In this document: piece by piece, positions 1 to 12,489 of the stretch
Layout of the letters: each line of letters opens with the position of its first letter
Numbering within the stretch: the first letter of the stretch is position 1
From: Paracyclopina nana
Taxonomy: Eukaryota > Arthropoda > Copepoda > Cyclopoida > Cyclopettidae
Assembly (NCBI GenBank): GCA_019096065.1
Contig: JAGUCH010000001.1
Span: 15,376,001 to 15,440,000, forward strand
Direction: 5' to 3'
DNA: 64,000 nucleotides
Made by a program: the position numbers and the translations under genes
Notes under the pieces: generated by a model
What the model was told of the DNA's origin: nothing
Seen by the model: the letters and a program-made list of their open reading frames with translations, nothing else
The model's database searches: none

Positions 1-130
1 TCCTATCCTGCAGCAGCAAACTTGAGCTTATTGAACTTCATCTTGTGAATTTGAGATCAAAGATACTGCGGTTATTTTGTGTTGGTAATGCAGCTAGCTG
101 TTACTTTTGTAATCAACTTCAAAGTTACAA

Positions 131-287
131 TGGCTCATTATCTTCCGCGTCTTTGATCGTAGCATGGTTGCGGTTGTTATCGGTTGTTATCGGTTCTTAT
201 TTACTGACGAGGTTGCGATGTCAGTAAATAAGAAGCGATCACAACCGTAAGCATGCCACGATCAAAGACGCGGAAGATAATGAGCCA
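131..287. repeat. Foldback (hairpin) element, 157 bp
   Basis: Bases 131-160 are the exact reverse complement of 258-287, and the inner part continues as an imperfect palindrome around a loop containing AGGTTGCGATG. The whole unit could fold into one long hairpin. The inner part is related to the hairpin at 11,812-11,956, although the outer arms differ. No clear target-site duplication is seen. It is probably a MITE-like foldback element. Confidence 0.8.
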
Positions 288-681
288 ATGTGTAGCAACA
301 GCCTTTCTGCTAAAAAAGCGGCTCTCTTTCTTTCGCTAAGAAGAAGCTATCCGTGAAGTGCAAGTCAAAATGTTTTTTATGAATGAAACTATTTCTCCAA
401 AAGGACATTTTGAACTACGCTGCCTTAAAAATGTTGAAGCGTTTCAATGCCGTACTGACCCGCCTTCAATGTAATTGCGCCTTGCTAGGTTAGACGTCAG
501 CTGACGCAATCAACTTAACTTCTATCGGCGAAGATCGAAAACTGTCACGAAAACCAATTGAGCATCAGTTTTGACATGTTTTCGGAATTTTGAGCCTTAT
601 TGTATTATGTGGAAGTTACTTTTGAGCGACATACTTGTGAATTCCATTTACATACATAATATGGTATGAAGTACATTGTCA

Positions 682-1091
682 AAGCCAAGATGATCTATAC
701 TAATAAGGTGAGCTCTTACGGCAGCTGTACTGTTACTAATCGAGTGACTATGCTGTGGTAAGCTTCAAGACGAAATTTTAAGGTAGATCTGTGGATTTTC
801 ATTATAGTTTTTGCAGTGGAAATCATATTTAATGCCAAAATCTCTTTTAAAAAGCCAGTAATTGTGATGGGCTAATTTTATTTTGGATTTGTCTGGTAGC
901 GCTTGTGGGCATGTGAAAGGAGTACTCGCCGGCGCACAAGTTAAGCCAGATTTGCAGTTTGAATTTCCCGCATTTTTTAATGTTCTAGCGCAACTGCAGC
1001 GCCAACTAGGTGAGGACGAAAAAGCTTAATTTAGTTTCGTGATTAAATATGACTTAGTTCCGTCAGGATTGCTCGTTAGAGATAGCCCTGG
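682..1091 (+). repeat. Dispersed repeat, copy A
   Basis: This stretch of about 410 bp aligns, with many substitutions and small gaps, to 5,889-6,270 in the same orientation. Shared landmarks in the same order are CAAGATGATCTATA near the start, a block around AGCTGTACT and GACTATGCT, TTTGAATTTCCCGC in the middle and GGCCCTGG/AGCCCTGG at the end. It has no open frame of note. It is an old copy of an unidentified interspersed repeat. Confidence 0.7.
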
Positions 1092-4000
1092 TCAAAGCGA
1101 GAAGAGTGAGATGTTTCATGGAGCATAAAAATGTCAAGCTAGCTTGGCTTACTGGCCACTTTGGAGGTAAAAAATATGAGACACTTTTCCCACTTTCTCA
1201 GCCCAATTGGCTGAATTTGAAAAACTAATTTGTTGAATGCCCCCTCAAGGCTCAAGTACATTTTGGACATTCGGCAGCTTCTAACAAATGATGCTACGCT
1301 TTGGGAGCAAAAAACTTGTTGATGGGAATGCAGCTTTTTGCCTTTCTACCTGCAACGACAACAAATAGTTAATGCATTCCTTTTGTTCTGAGAGGATGTG
1401 ATCTGCATAAAATATGCTCCCCTTTCTTATCAACTGACAGCCTTACTTGCACGCCTGGATGGCTTGGACAATCTTCGGCCCTTTTTTACCCGGGATTTCT
1501 TCTTACGCAGAGAAAGAGAGAGAGAAGGATCAGAGAATCTCACGTGGTAAACAAGCCGAAAGCTGCGGTAGAAAGTGGCGGCCTGAATTTCTTATGAAAG
1601 TCAGAAATATGTATTAATAATACAGATTCAGCCAAACATATACGCGAGAAGATCTTTGACAAATGTTTAGGTTGTTGTTGCTGTGCACAAAAAAAATGTT
1701 TTCCTCCAGGCTAAACTTAAACTGCATAGTGTTGAGGCAAGTGATGTACACTAGTATCTCAACTTTCGGAAATGGAAAGCCCTTTTCCTCTTACAAATGG
1801 TGTCATCCACCAAACTTGAGAGATGAAAATGGCTGTGAAAAGACATTCTTTGAACTTGTCTTGTTCCAACAAAGTGGCAGCTAGCAAAGAAATTCAATAA
1901 CAAAGCCCGAGGTGCAGCCAGGATTGTCATAGTGTTTGTGCTATACCAGCAACAAATCCTTGTATGGGTTCTGGTGGGAAAATCGCAGATTGCTTCTCTC
2001 GAATAAAGATCACTCAATCTCGGTCCAACTCCTGACAGGCCGAGATTTGGGGATTTCAGATCGACCACATCCCACTTTGCTACATAGGCAAATTCCCAAC
2101 TTTGTCTCCTCTCTCGATCTCTTGACCTTTCCCCTTAAGAAGCCAAACTTTTGAGGCTTTCTACATCGTTGAGTGGCATTGGTCGTCGACGTCGTGATTG
2201 CCCTAATAAATGTGATTTACCAAGCAGCTTTTACTTGCCTCGATGAACTCTTTACGAAAGCACGCGACTCACACAGCTCGATTCCAACATCATCATGATA
2301 TGCAATAATTAGATTTTCGAGTGGCCAGGTTGACCGACAATACAGGCTCTCTCCCATCTTTTGTGCAGTGGCTCATAAAAAGAAGAATTTCTCCGAGAGG
2401 AATCCAGCAGCAGCAGCATTGTGCTTCTTGCATTCATAAAGCGTGGAAGCGGGGAACAGAAAAATGCATCATCAAATAATACACAACAGGATTCCTTACT
2501 TTTACCATCATTTGCATAATACGGCCAAAGTTTGGCTATAAATGCCACAGGAAAGTATTATCACATTGTAGGGGCGCGGGATAGATCGGCTCAAAAGTGA
2601 CTGTATTTTTCAGAGGAGGGTCGCGTGATTTATTTATATCGAAACGACTTCATGCCATGTCGAAATAAGCTGGCAAGTTTGATCAATGCCATAGCTAGGG
2701 TGCTGGTTGTACTACAGTGACGAAGGTAGCTAGGTGATTACTACGATCAGTGGTAGATCAGAGTGGCATTGTATTTAGCGCCGGGTCTTGTGTTCGTTAC
2801 GATATTAGCTGGAAACGTCAAGAGGCCACTCATGCAAAGTGATCAGACCTGCCTAATATTGTTCCAGCATTGCCTTAATGGTGTATTAGCACGCAGAGGA
2901 AGAGAGGGGAAGAAGAGCATCGGAGCTTCCATTTTCTCAATAGCACTCCAATCGTATTTGAAGTAGCAAACTCATAATTGAAGCTAGGATCTACTGATGA
3001 CGAAAAAGTATTGGCATATGCCGTCTTCCGCGGTTAAAGTGGTACACTTATGTACCGCACACTATCTGGTTGCACTTTGGTGCGTATCTGAGCTGTATTG
3101 GAAAAATGTATTTGGCTCGCAAATGCACAATGCACTATCTCGTATTTTTGCACACACCTCCATCCTGAGATCAGTTTTTGGGCGATCGTTTGCCCTATGT
3201 GGCCAGTAAAAGGAGTGGCATGCTAGACGTCAACGTGTTTGTGGAAAGTGCGGCTAGGTCTCAAAACAACTGTTCATGACACGAAATACTACAACCATAA
3301 CCAATGTAGCACGCAAAACGACCAAAGTTGAATGTTTATTGCTCAGGGGAGCCTACGATGTTATGCTTCTCTTCTGGAAGATGGCAAGCATGCCATGCTG
3401 CTTTCGTTTGAAAGGTTGTGGCCATGGTTTCTGCCCCTGTATTGAGCAATCTTCGAAAACAACAAGAAAACGTTTGACCTGAAATACATGCGATTTGGCA
3501 CTTTTTTCCGCCTGTCGTCTAGAAGCTGACGTGTGACTTTCTTCCCCTATGTTCCTGCATATTCACAGACTACTGCAGCATTATGGAGGAACAGCAATGT
3601 TACTATTCCTTTTTGCCAAGTTGACAGGAAGCTCTTGATTAAGAGTAATTGACTTTGTTTTGATTTCCTCTCGCAAAACAGCTCTCACTATCTGCATTAG
3701 CCCCTTTTTTCCAATATTTTAGAGTAGAGGAAGTAAAAATAGTTTGCAATTCCTGAGAAGAAGAGAAAATAGGCCAGAACAGTAGTACTGCTACTAAACT
3801 TGTTGTGACCGTCAATTTTTCACGCGGTGACCTCAAGAGCTGCTCACACAGTGTGAAAATACCTGCAAGAAGTCCCAAGGGAAGTTCATCTTGTGAAAAA
3901 AGCCTAATTGAAATAGTAGAAGCTGGCTGCGTTGCTTGCTCGCCTTTTTAAATATTCGTAGTAGTTGAAATATATAGGATGAGTTGGCCAGAAAGTTTGA

Positions 4001-4622
4001 CAGGAGCAGCAGAAGACGAAGTTACTCTCTTTGTCTTCTTGTAAAGCAGACAAGAAAATGAGAGAGTTCCTTTTCCCCTAAAGAGTTGATAACAAGTCCG
4101 CATTAATTACGTAATAGCTCGCACACAGCTGCAGACGTGAGCAAACTTTTGCTGCCACGATTCGTGTACATTTCAATTAGGCTTCCGTTTTTATGTATAT
4201 CTTATGTTTCGTAAATCACGTCCAATCTCTCAATTGCGCGAGAATGCAACAATATCGTCGAGAATATACTGCCTACTAAGAAAGCCATATATCGACAGTC
4301 CAGAAGAAGTAGCCAGCGACTCTCGCGCACTATATATCAAGATACAACATTGCACTCACCGGGAAAATAAGAATCCAGCTCTCGCTTATATTCATAAAAG
4401 CACCAACAAATATATCAAGAATGTGGCATACACAACTATCTTTCACAGCCCGCATTTTTGAGTTTTTTCGGTATAGCAGCAGCCTCAACTTCTCTCTTTT
4501 TAAAAGGTGGTCCTGATCAATCGCATGCAATAGCTGTAATTTATTACACAAGTCCACCCCTTTTGATGGATGGCTGTGGACAAGTGACCACTTGGCTCCT
4601 TTCTGGTTCCGTCATTAGTATA

Positions 4623-4766
4623 CTGTTCATCTACCTTTCCTTAAGGAATGCATTATGACAAATCCATGCATAATGACAACTCTACGCAGCTAGTTTATGT
4701 ACTGAGAACTCCTTTGCCCGAAGGAATTTCGCGTTCCGATTCCTTAAGGAGTCTGTAGATGAACAG
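4623..4766 (+). mobile_element. 144-bp MITE, copy 1
   Basis: It begins CTGTTCATCTAC and ends with the inverted form GTAGATGAACAG. Inside, CCTTAAGGA-type motifs near both ends continue the inverted symmetry. The same element occurs in inverse orientation at 14,439-14,582 with the same length. A few flanking bases (TATA on one side, AGCAT on the other) are also shared, so the true ends may lie slightly further out. It has no coding capacity. Confidence 0.8.
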
Positions 4767-5888
4767 AGCATAGTTCCTAATGGAATCGAGCTAATCATTG
4801 GCCACAACAACAACATTTTAAGTTAATCATGTTTTGCAGTGCTGACCGAAGTTTTTTTTAAAAAAGCCCCGAGGAGAATTCGTGCAGGCAAAATAAATAA
4901 TATATAGAGAGAGAGAGTGTGCGAGAAGCATGAAGTGGTTAGAATTTAGCAGTTTTTTAACAATCATAGCCTTTTATTTGCGCAATTTCCAGATGTCATT
5001 TTTTTTGTGTTATTAGGGTAGTCGAGGCTTTTGCAGCGGCATCATTTGAGTATGTAGTAATTATTTGCATTGATCATGTATTATAGGTGTGAGTGTGTTT
5101 CTGTTCATATTATCTTAATTGAACCAACCATCATTATTTTGCTATCTCATCAGAAAAGTCATATTTCACATGTTCTGGCCAAATTATGGGTGTTCTCTTT
5201 TACTGGTTAGAATACGAGACCGCATGAATTATCATATTAGATTGTCCTCATCTTTCGTCGTCTGTTTTATTGTTTTTTTAAAGTTTATTTGCAGGGTGAA
5301 TACACATTTTTTCTTGTTGTTAACTAGCAGCATTCAGAACTAAGTTTTACCATATTTTTTTTACACATCTAGTAGCATACTATTTAATATGTATTGTGGG
5401 GAAAACTGTAAGGATTGCCAGCAAGGGTTTTTATCCAGGTGTAGTATCGTAGGATCAAGCTACAGGTGAAGACACAGCGCTTTTTCATTGAGATGCCTCA
5501 CTTGCAAAAACTTGAGGCATTTCAACGATGTTTTCACCTGCGGGTGGAGTGGGCCACCTTTTTCAGCTTAATAAAAGGTCAACATAATTTTCGTCGGAAG
5601 AACTACTGATGATCTCAGTGCAACAACAGCATGCTTAGAAAACTTTAATCAGAAACTCAAGTGTGTAAGAACAATCATTTTTCTTCGCTGAAGAATGGGG
5701 GAAGACAATCTTTGTGTCTGCTTTTCTCGGAGGAAGCACTCAATTTATGTAGTAAACTGTGAAAAAACTACAACTGGCTAGAGCTGAGGCTACCAAATAG
5801 AGCACAACATATCTGTAGGTTGCGTGACACTGCAACGGCCAAAAAGTTGCGTGACAACTCGGCCAGCAATCAAAACAGAGGATGGAAA

Positions 5889-6270
5889 AACCAAGATGAT
5901 CTATAATGTAAGGTGACCCCTTATCTCAGCTGTACTTCTACACTTCATCTGACTATGCTATGGAAGGGCTTCTGACGAAAAAAGTAGAGTTCTATGAATT
6001 GTGAGTTTCACGAAAAAGCTGTCAGATGATAGAAAACGCCATATTTAAGCAATTCTTGAAGTATAAATTCCATGTCTGGTAAAGCTGATTAACAGGCTCC
6101 TCCCACTCGAGCACTAAAAAATTGGCGCTAAAATCTAAATTTGAATTTCCCGCTTTTTCATTGAAGCAAGCAGCATAAGCGCCACCGCACAAATGACGAA
6201 AGAACTAAAATAAGTTTAGTGAATTAACTTGCATACTTCCGTCTAGAATTGTCATAGTGGATGGCCCTGG
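5889..6270 (+). repeat. Dispersed repeat, copy B
   Basis: Diverged direct copy of 682-1,091 (landmarks given there). The two copies lie 5.2 kb apart. The class is not recognised: no terminal inverted repeats, poly-A tail or coding remnant could be seen. Confidence 0.7.
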
Positions 6271-8373
6271 GAAAAACAACAACTAGGCATTACTATTATT
6301 ATTTGTGTGTGTGTGTGCAAAAATCCAGAATCGATACTCTATTCGGTAGTCGAAGTTCTAGGTAGTAAAAATACATGACTAGACAAGATGTTTTTGGGAA
6401 CAGAAATGCTAGCAAAACCTATACATAAAATGTGATGAGTATAACTCGCGTTGCATGGTTGGACTAGTAATGAAGTAGTAATCATAAAAGTCGATGATTT
6501 CGTGGCTCTACAGCAGAAGATATTGGTACTACTAGCTGAGTATTGATGCCCTCTGTGGATTTGACTCGTTGCGCGATGTCGTTGTAGTAATTGAGGAAAT
6601 GCTTTCTCATAGCTATTTTCTAATTTGGTCGGATGTACGGGGCTGTTTGTTGGCGAAACTTGGATCGTTGATCATGGTGCACAGTGGGGGCCTTTAAACC
6701 TTGCCAGGCATCGCCATTTTCGGTCCTGCATAAGAAAAGAAGAACCTTTTATTAGAGAAATTGCACCGAACCAACTTTGCGCAAAAAAGTTATAAAGTTA
6801 CTTTTTGCATCGCCGCGCCGGCAAAGATGGAAAAAAACGCCCAAAAAATAGTGATCGCAAAAAATGCTTCCATGCAGAAATTGCCTGTTTATTAGGCCAA
6901 GAGCTTGATGAAAGGTGGAATTTTAATGGTTTTTTTTTGTCAAAGACAAAAAGAATGAGATGAATTTTGTTTGGCTAGTTTTGTTGCGAAAGTCGTAAGT
7001 CAAAGGAATAATTAAAGTGTGATGAAAGAGTTTTGCAACAGCAAGTTTTCGTGAAGCATCTTCTCTTTTATTTTTGCGGGATTAGATTGTAGGAAAGTTA
7101 CGAAAGTTTTTTTTTGCAACTGCAATGCAAAAGTGAGCAGCAACAACACGCTGCTTTAATGGCTGCACGCAATTTTCTTCTAAGCCAAATAAGGGTCGAT
7201 TTCAATGTTTTTCAGCCTTGATTAATGGAACTTGAAGTTTTATGGGCGAGCTTTTAGCTCAGTGAAGCGGAATGAAAGTCACCTACGTAGCCGTAGAATT
7301 AGCGAAATTCTACGGCGAGCAACTTTATGGGTGAATCAATTCAGGCTCGGGCTGCTTGCAAATTCTTGAACATGAATGCGAAGCGTAAAAAAGGAGAAAG
7401 CTCCATGCTGAGCGTTGTTTAACCGAGAAGAAATTGTGCAAGTGTTAATTGCCCTATCATTTCATCAAGCCTTTCACTTTGCCGCTGCAGCGTCAGATCT
7501 CGATTTACTTTTGGGCAAGTCGGCCCCTGTTTTGGCCATTAATAGTAGTACACGTTGACTCAAAGGACAGCTAGATTGCATTTTTGCTTTGAAATGTCTA
7601 GCCCACTGCAAGTCAAGGGAAGATGGCTGCTACTCGAAAATAATACCCACTCTATCCCCTTTATGACTAAAATAGTAGACAGAGAGGAGAAGCCTTGAAA
7701 AGAGTCCTTTCATCACCTCGTAAAAATAAGTAGAATTAGGCCATAATTTCTGAGCAAATAACAGCTGTCTGTCTTCGCGCGGTATACTTTCTGCATAGCA
7801 TTCATGTTTAAGAGAGCTATGAGAAAAGCCCCGAGAAAACAAAAGGTTAATGTAACTTTCTAGCCCAATGTTTCTTTAATGGCCTAAAAATTCACATTTC
7901 CAACTTGGCATACACATAAAAAGGGAGCACACTCACACAAAGGGTAGCAGTAGTGGCTATAAAAAAGGAAATATTTACAGCTTTACTTAGGACACGATGG
8001 GAAATGGGCGAGAGAAAAGCTACTCTGCTTTCTAGGGTTTTTGGTGCTTTTCTGACCTTTCAAACCCCTTGAAAAAGTAACTAATGACTATTACTGCAGT
8101 CTCACAGCCAAAAAAAGCCCTGCTCTGTCAAGAGCTACTTAGTGTATTATTTGTTCGATCTCTGACAAATAGATGCCCTGATCTGCTATTAATGGCGAAA
8201 TTATCCGCTTGTCCCAGAGGAGAAAACGCAGTTTTACTCTTGGCCGACATTGACGAATGGTTCAACAACAGCAAACTTCTTTCCTTGAAGAAGTAGGAAA
8301 ATTAATTTATAAGCGTCAGAGTGAGGGAGCCCATAAAACTTCGCCGAATATAAAAGCACGCACGTAAAGGCAT

Positions 8374-8381
8374 CATAGGGC
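8374..8381 (+). repeat. Target-site duplication, left copy
   Basis: CATAGGGC immediately precedes the left terminal inverted repeat and is repeated exactly at 22,218-22,225 just after the right one. This marks the borders of the 13.8-kb element. Confidence 0.8.
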
Positions 8382-8490
8382 GGCAGTGGCCAGATAACCA
8401 GCGCACAGAAATCCCGAAATCACACAATGCACACACCAGCCTCATTAACCATTGAAACGCACAGAAATCCCAAAATCACACAATGCACAT
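8382..8490 (+). repeat. Left terminal inverted repeat, unique part
   Basis: Reads identically to the reverse complement of 22,110-22,217. It holds an internal direct duplication: the block from GCACAGAAATCCC to AATGCACA occurs at about 8,403 and again at about 8,459 with one change (CCCG against CCCA). Identity with the other end continues into the first bases of the minisatellite, giving about 160 bp in all. Confidence 0.85.
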
Positions 8491-11444
8491 CAACCTCACT
8501 CACCTCACAATCCTCACCCACCTCACAATCCTCACCTAACTCACTCACCTCATCAACCTCACTCACCTCACTCGCTTCATCAACCTCACTCACCTCACTC
8601 ACCTCACTCGCCTCATCAACCTCACTCACCTCACCCACCTCATCAACCTCACTCACCTCACTTGACTCATCAACCTCACTCGCCTCATCAACCTCACTCG
8701 CCTCATCAACCTCACTCACCTCACCCACCTCATCAAACTCACTCACCTCACTCACCTCACTCACCTCACTAGCCTCATCAACCTCACTCACCTCACTCAC
8801 CTCACTCGCCTCATCAACCTCACTCACCTCACCCACCTCATCAACCTCACTCACCTCACCCACCTCACTCGCCTCACTCGCCTCATCAACCTCACTCACC
8901 TCACCCACCTCATCAACCTCACTCACCTCATCAACCTCACTCACCTCACTCACCTCATCAACCTCGCTCACCTCACTCGCCTCATCAACCTCACTCACCT
9001 CACCCACCTCACCCACCTCATCAACCTCACTCACCTCACTCGCCTCATCAACCTCACTCACCTCACCCACCTCACTCACCTCACTCGCCTCATCAACCTC
9101 ACTCACCTCACTCGCCTCATCAACCTCACTCACCTCACTCACCTCATCAACCTCATTCACCTCACCCACCTCATCAACCTCACTCACCTCACCCACCTCA
9201 TCAACCTCACTCACCTCATCAACCTCACCAACCTCACTCACCTCACCCACCTCATCAACCTCACTCACCTCACCCACCTCATCAACCTCACTCACCTCAC
9301 CAACCTCACTCACCTCATCAACCTCACTCACCTCACCAACCTCACTCACCTCACTCACCTCACTCACCTCACCCACCTCATCAACCTCACTCACCTCACT
9401 CGCCTCATCAACCTCACTCACCTCACTCACCTCACTCACCTCATCAACCTCACTCACCTCACCAACCTCACTCACCTCACTCACCTCACCCACCTCATCA
9501 ACCTCACTCACCTCACTCGCCTCATCAACCTCACTCACCTCACTCACCTCACTCGCCTCATCAACCTCACTCACCTCACCCACCTCATCAACCTCACTCA
9601 CCTCACCAACCTCACTCACCTCACTCGCCTCATCAACCTCACTCACCTCACTCACCTCATCAACCTCACTCACCTCACCCACCTCATCAACCTCACCAAC
9701 CTCACTCACCTCACCCACCTCATCAACCTCACTCACCTCACTCGCCTCATCAACCTCACTCACCTCACTCACCTCACTCGCCTCATCAACCTCACTCACC
9801 TCACCCACCTCATCAACCTCACTCACCTCACCCACCTCACTCACCTCACTCGCCTCATCAACCTCACTCACCTCACTCGCCTCATCAACCTCACTCACCT
9901 CACCCACCTCATCAACCTCACTCACCTCACTCGCCTCATCAACCTCACTCACCTCACTCACCTCACCCGCCTCATCAACCTCACTCACCTCACCCACCTC
10001 ATCAACCTCACTCACCTCACCCACCTCACTCACCTCACTCGCCTCATCAACCTCACTCACCTCACTCACCTCATCAACCTCACTCACCTCACCCACCTCA
10101 TCAACCTCACCAACCTCACTCACCTCACCCACCTCATCAACCTCACTCACCTCACTCGCCTCATCAACCTCACTCACCTCACTCACCTCACTCGCCTCAT
10201 CAACCTCACTCACCTCACCCACCTCATCAACCTCACTCACCTCACCCACCTCACTCACCTCACTCGCCTCATCAACCTCACTCACCTCACTCACCTCATC
10301 AACCTCACTCACCTCACCCACCTCATCAACCTCACTCACCTCACTCGCCTCATCAACCTCACTCACCTCACTCACCTCACCCACCTCACTCACCTCACTC
10401 GCCTCATCAACCTCACTCACCTCACCCACCTCATCAACCTCACTCACCTCACTCGCCTCATCAACCTCACTCACCTCACTCGCCTCATCAACCTCACTCA
10501 CCTCACTCGCCTCATCAACCTCACTCACCTCACTCACCTCATCAACCTCACTCACCTCACTCGCCTCATCAACCTCACTCACCTCACTCGCCTCATCAAC
10601 CTCACTCACCTCACTCGCCTCATCAACCTCACTCACCTCACTCACCTCACTCGCCTCATCAACCTCACTCACCTCACTCGCCTCATCAACCTCACTCACC
10701 TCACTCACCTCATCAACCTCACTCACCTCACCCACCTCATCAACCTCACTCACCTCACCCACCTCATCAACCTCACTCACCTCATCAACCTCACCAACCT
10801 CACTCACCTCACCCACCTCATCAACCTCACTCACCTCACCCACCTCATCAACCTCACTCACCTCACTCACCTCATCAACCTCACTCACCTCACCCACCTC
10901 ATCAACCTCACCAACCTCACTCACCTCACCCACCTCATCAACCTCACTCACCTCACTCGCCTCATCAACCTCACTCACCTCACCAACCTCACTCACCTCA
11001 TCAACCTCACTCACCTCACCAACCTCACTCACCTCACTCACCTCACCCACCTCATCAACCTCACTCACCTCACTCGCCTCATCAACCTCACTCACCTCAC
11101 TCACCTCACTCACCTCACTCGCCTCATCAACCTCACTCACCTCACCCACCTCATCAACCTCACTCACCTCACTCGCCTCATCAACCTCACTCACCTCACT
11201 CGCCTCATCAACCTCACTCACCTCACTCACCTCATCAACCTCACCAACCTCACTCACCTCACCCACCTCACTCACCTCACTCGCCTCATCAACCTCACTC
11301 ACCTCACTCACCTCATCAACCTCACTCACCTCACCCACCTCATCAACCTCACTCACCTCACTCACTTCACTCACCTCACTCACCTCATCAACCTCACTCA
11401 CCTCACCCACCTCACCAACCTCACTCACCTCACTCGCCTCACTC
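8491..11444 (-). repeat. 9-bp minisatellite array, left (G-rich strand is minus)
   Basis: About 330 copies of a 9-bp unit. On the minus strand the main unit is GAGGTGAGT; common variants are GAGGTTGAT, GAGGTGGGT, GAGGTTGGT and GAGGCGAGT. Because the unit is a multiple of three and has no stop in several frames, open frames of over 1,000 codons arise on both strands at once; these are not treated as genes. The array keeps the 9-bp register almost without error over its length. The start at 8,505-8,545 carries the same variant block (CACAATCCTCACC) that ends the right array. Confidence 0.95.
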
Positions 11445-11449
11445 AAAAA

Positions 11450-11760
11450 AATATGCCAAAAAAATATGCTATTTCCAGTTGGTTTTTTCACTAGGAGACC
11501 AATCTGGTCAAAAATAGGTGAAGCAAAGGCTAAATTTTGGCCTTTGTCAAAAAATGCAATTTTGCTTCAGTAATTATTCACGTTGCGCGAGTTTCGCTCC
11601 CAGTTCAGAAAAATTGCCAAGAAAATATGCTAGTTTCAGTTAGTTTCTGCACTAGGAGACTAGTCTGGTCAAAACTAGGTGAAGCAAAGGCTTTTTGGCC
11701 TTTGTCAAAAAATGCAATTTTGCTCTAGTAACTATTCACGTTACGCGAGTTCTCATGTCC
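11450..11760 (+). repeat. ~160-bp repeat, two degenerate copies
   Basis: Two copies of the unit found in the array at 12,490-14,325, recognisable by AAATATGCTA, CACTAGGAGAC, GGCCTTTGTCAAAAAATGCA and TTATTCACGTT followed by GCGAGTT. They follow the left minisatellite directly. Inverted counterparts flank the right minisatellite at 16,640-16,970, so this layer also belongs to the mirrored structure. Confidence 0.8.
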
Positions 11761-11811
11761 TCATGCAAGCTCGCTCCGGGGCCCGCGCGCTCACGCAGAT
11801 ATCACGCCAAA

Positions 11812-11956
11812 GGCTTAGTCTCTTCTGGAGATTTCATAGTGACCCAGCCACGGTCATTATCGTTTCTTATGTACTGAGTAGGTTGCGATGGAGCTACATA
11901 AGAATCGATAATGACCGTGGCAATGCCACTATGAAATCTCCAGAAGAGACTAAGCC
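11812..11956. repeat. Foldback hairpin, 145 bp
   Basis: The outer arm GGCTTAGTCTCTTCTGGAGA and its continuation returns inverted at the other end, and an inner arm (CCACGGTCATTATCG) is also inverted. The loop contains AGGTTGCGATG, flanked by TTCTTATGTA and TACATAAGAA. The core resembles that of the hairpin at 131-287, while the outer arms are unrelated. Confidence 0.8.
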
Positions 11957-11964
11957 AAAGTTTA

Positions 11965-12005
11965 GGTAGTGGCCAGGTGTCCAGCGACACAGAAATCGCG
12001 AAACT
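11965..12005 (+). repeat. Sequence resembling the giant element's terminus
   Basis: GGTAGTGGCCAGGTGTCCAG and the following CGACACAGAAATCGCGAAA closely match the outer end of the giant element (GGCAGTGGCCAGATAACCAG, then CGCACAGAAATCCCGAAA). It starts eight bases after the hairpin that ends at 11,956. It may be one end of a second, related element nested in the centre; the matching opposite end was not found. Confidence 0.5.
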
Positions 12006-12058
12006 TGTGCCATACAGGCCAGCCCAGAGTAGGCACACAGAATGACTTGAGCCTACAA

Positions 12059-12480
12059 TTGGTGGCGCAGTGGCTCAGTGGCGCTGGGGTCAATGACCAA
12101 TAATAAAGTTCGCGCACGCTTGTGGCTTGTGGGCATGTGGATGCCATTTTTTTATTTGAAACTTCATGTGGCGCAGTGGCTCAGTGGCGCAGGGGTCAAT
12201 GACCAATAATAAAGTCCGCGCTCGCTTGTGGGCATGTGGATGCCAGTTTTTATTTGAAACTTCATGTGGCGCAGTGGCTCAGTGGCGCAGGGGTCAATGA
12301 CCAATAATAAAGTTCACGCACGCACGCTTGTGGCTTGTGGGCATGTGGATGCCATTTTTTTAATTGAAACTTCATGTGGCGCAGTGGCTCAGTGGCGCAG
12401 AGGTCGATGGCCAGTTAATAAAGTCCGCTCCACAGTAGCTCAAAAAGCCTTTTGGACGCGCACGGGAAAAAAACTCGCGA
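12059..12480 (+). repeat. tRNA-like tandem repeat, four copies of 98-110 bp
   Basis: Units start at about 12,062, 12,168, 12,266 and 12,376, each beginning GTGGCGCAGTGGCTCAGTGG. TGGCTCAGTGG fits the RNA polymerase III box A consensus (TRGCNNAGYGG). The downstream GGGGTCAATGACC is only a weak box B. Each unit ends with a T-rich tract, GAAACTTCATG and the next unit. Inverted copies lie at 14,955-15,215. It may be a SINE head amplified in tandem; a functional tRNA is not supported. Confidence 0.6.
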
Positions 12481-12489
12481 AATCGTAGG

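Larger units (their letters stand above)
288..8373. other. Gene-poor stretch, no gene recognised
   Basis: Apart from the two dispersed repeat copies and the MITE at 4,623, nothing recognisable was found. Open frames are short (under about 110 codons), overlap on both strands and show no known domain. A short TG run lies near 6,306. The terminal exon or exons of the KHDRBS-like gene could lie here or left of the window, but no convincing candidate was found. Confidence 0.6.

Noticed and set aside
8420..11573. Open frames of over 1,000 codons on both strands (SEV/DEV repeats on minus, Thr-Ser-rich on plus)
   Set aside because: They coincide with the 9-bp minisatellite; a unit that is a multiple of three and lacks stops creates open frames on both strands. 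There is no start context, domain or splice evidence. Annotated as repeat.
12059..12480. Functional tRNA genes
   Set aside because: Box A fits, but no cloverleaf, anticodon arm or proper box B could be drawn.
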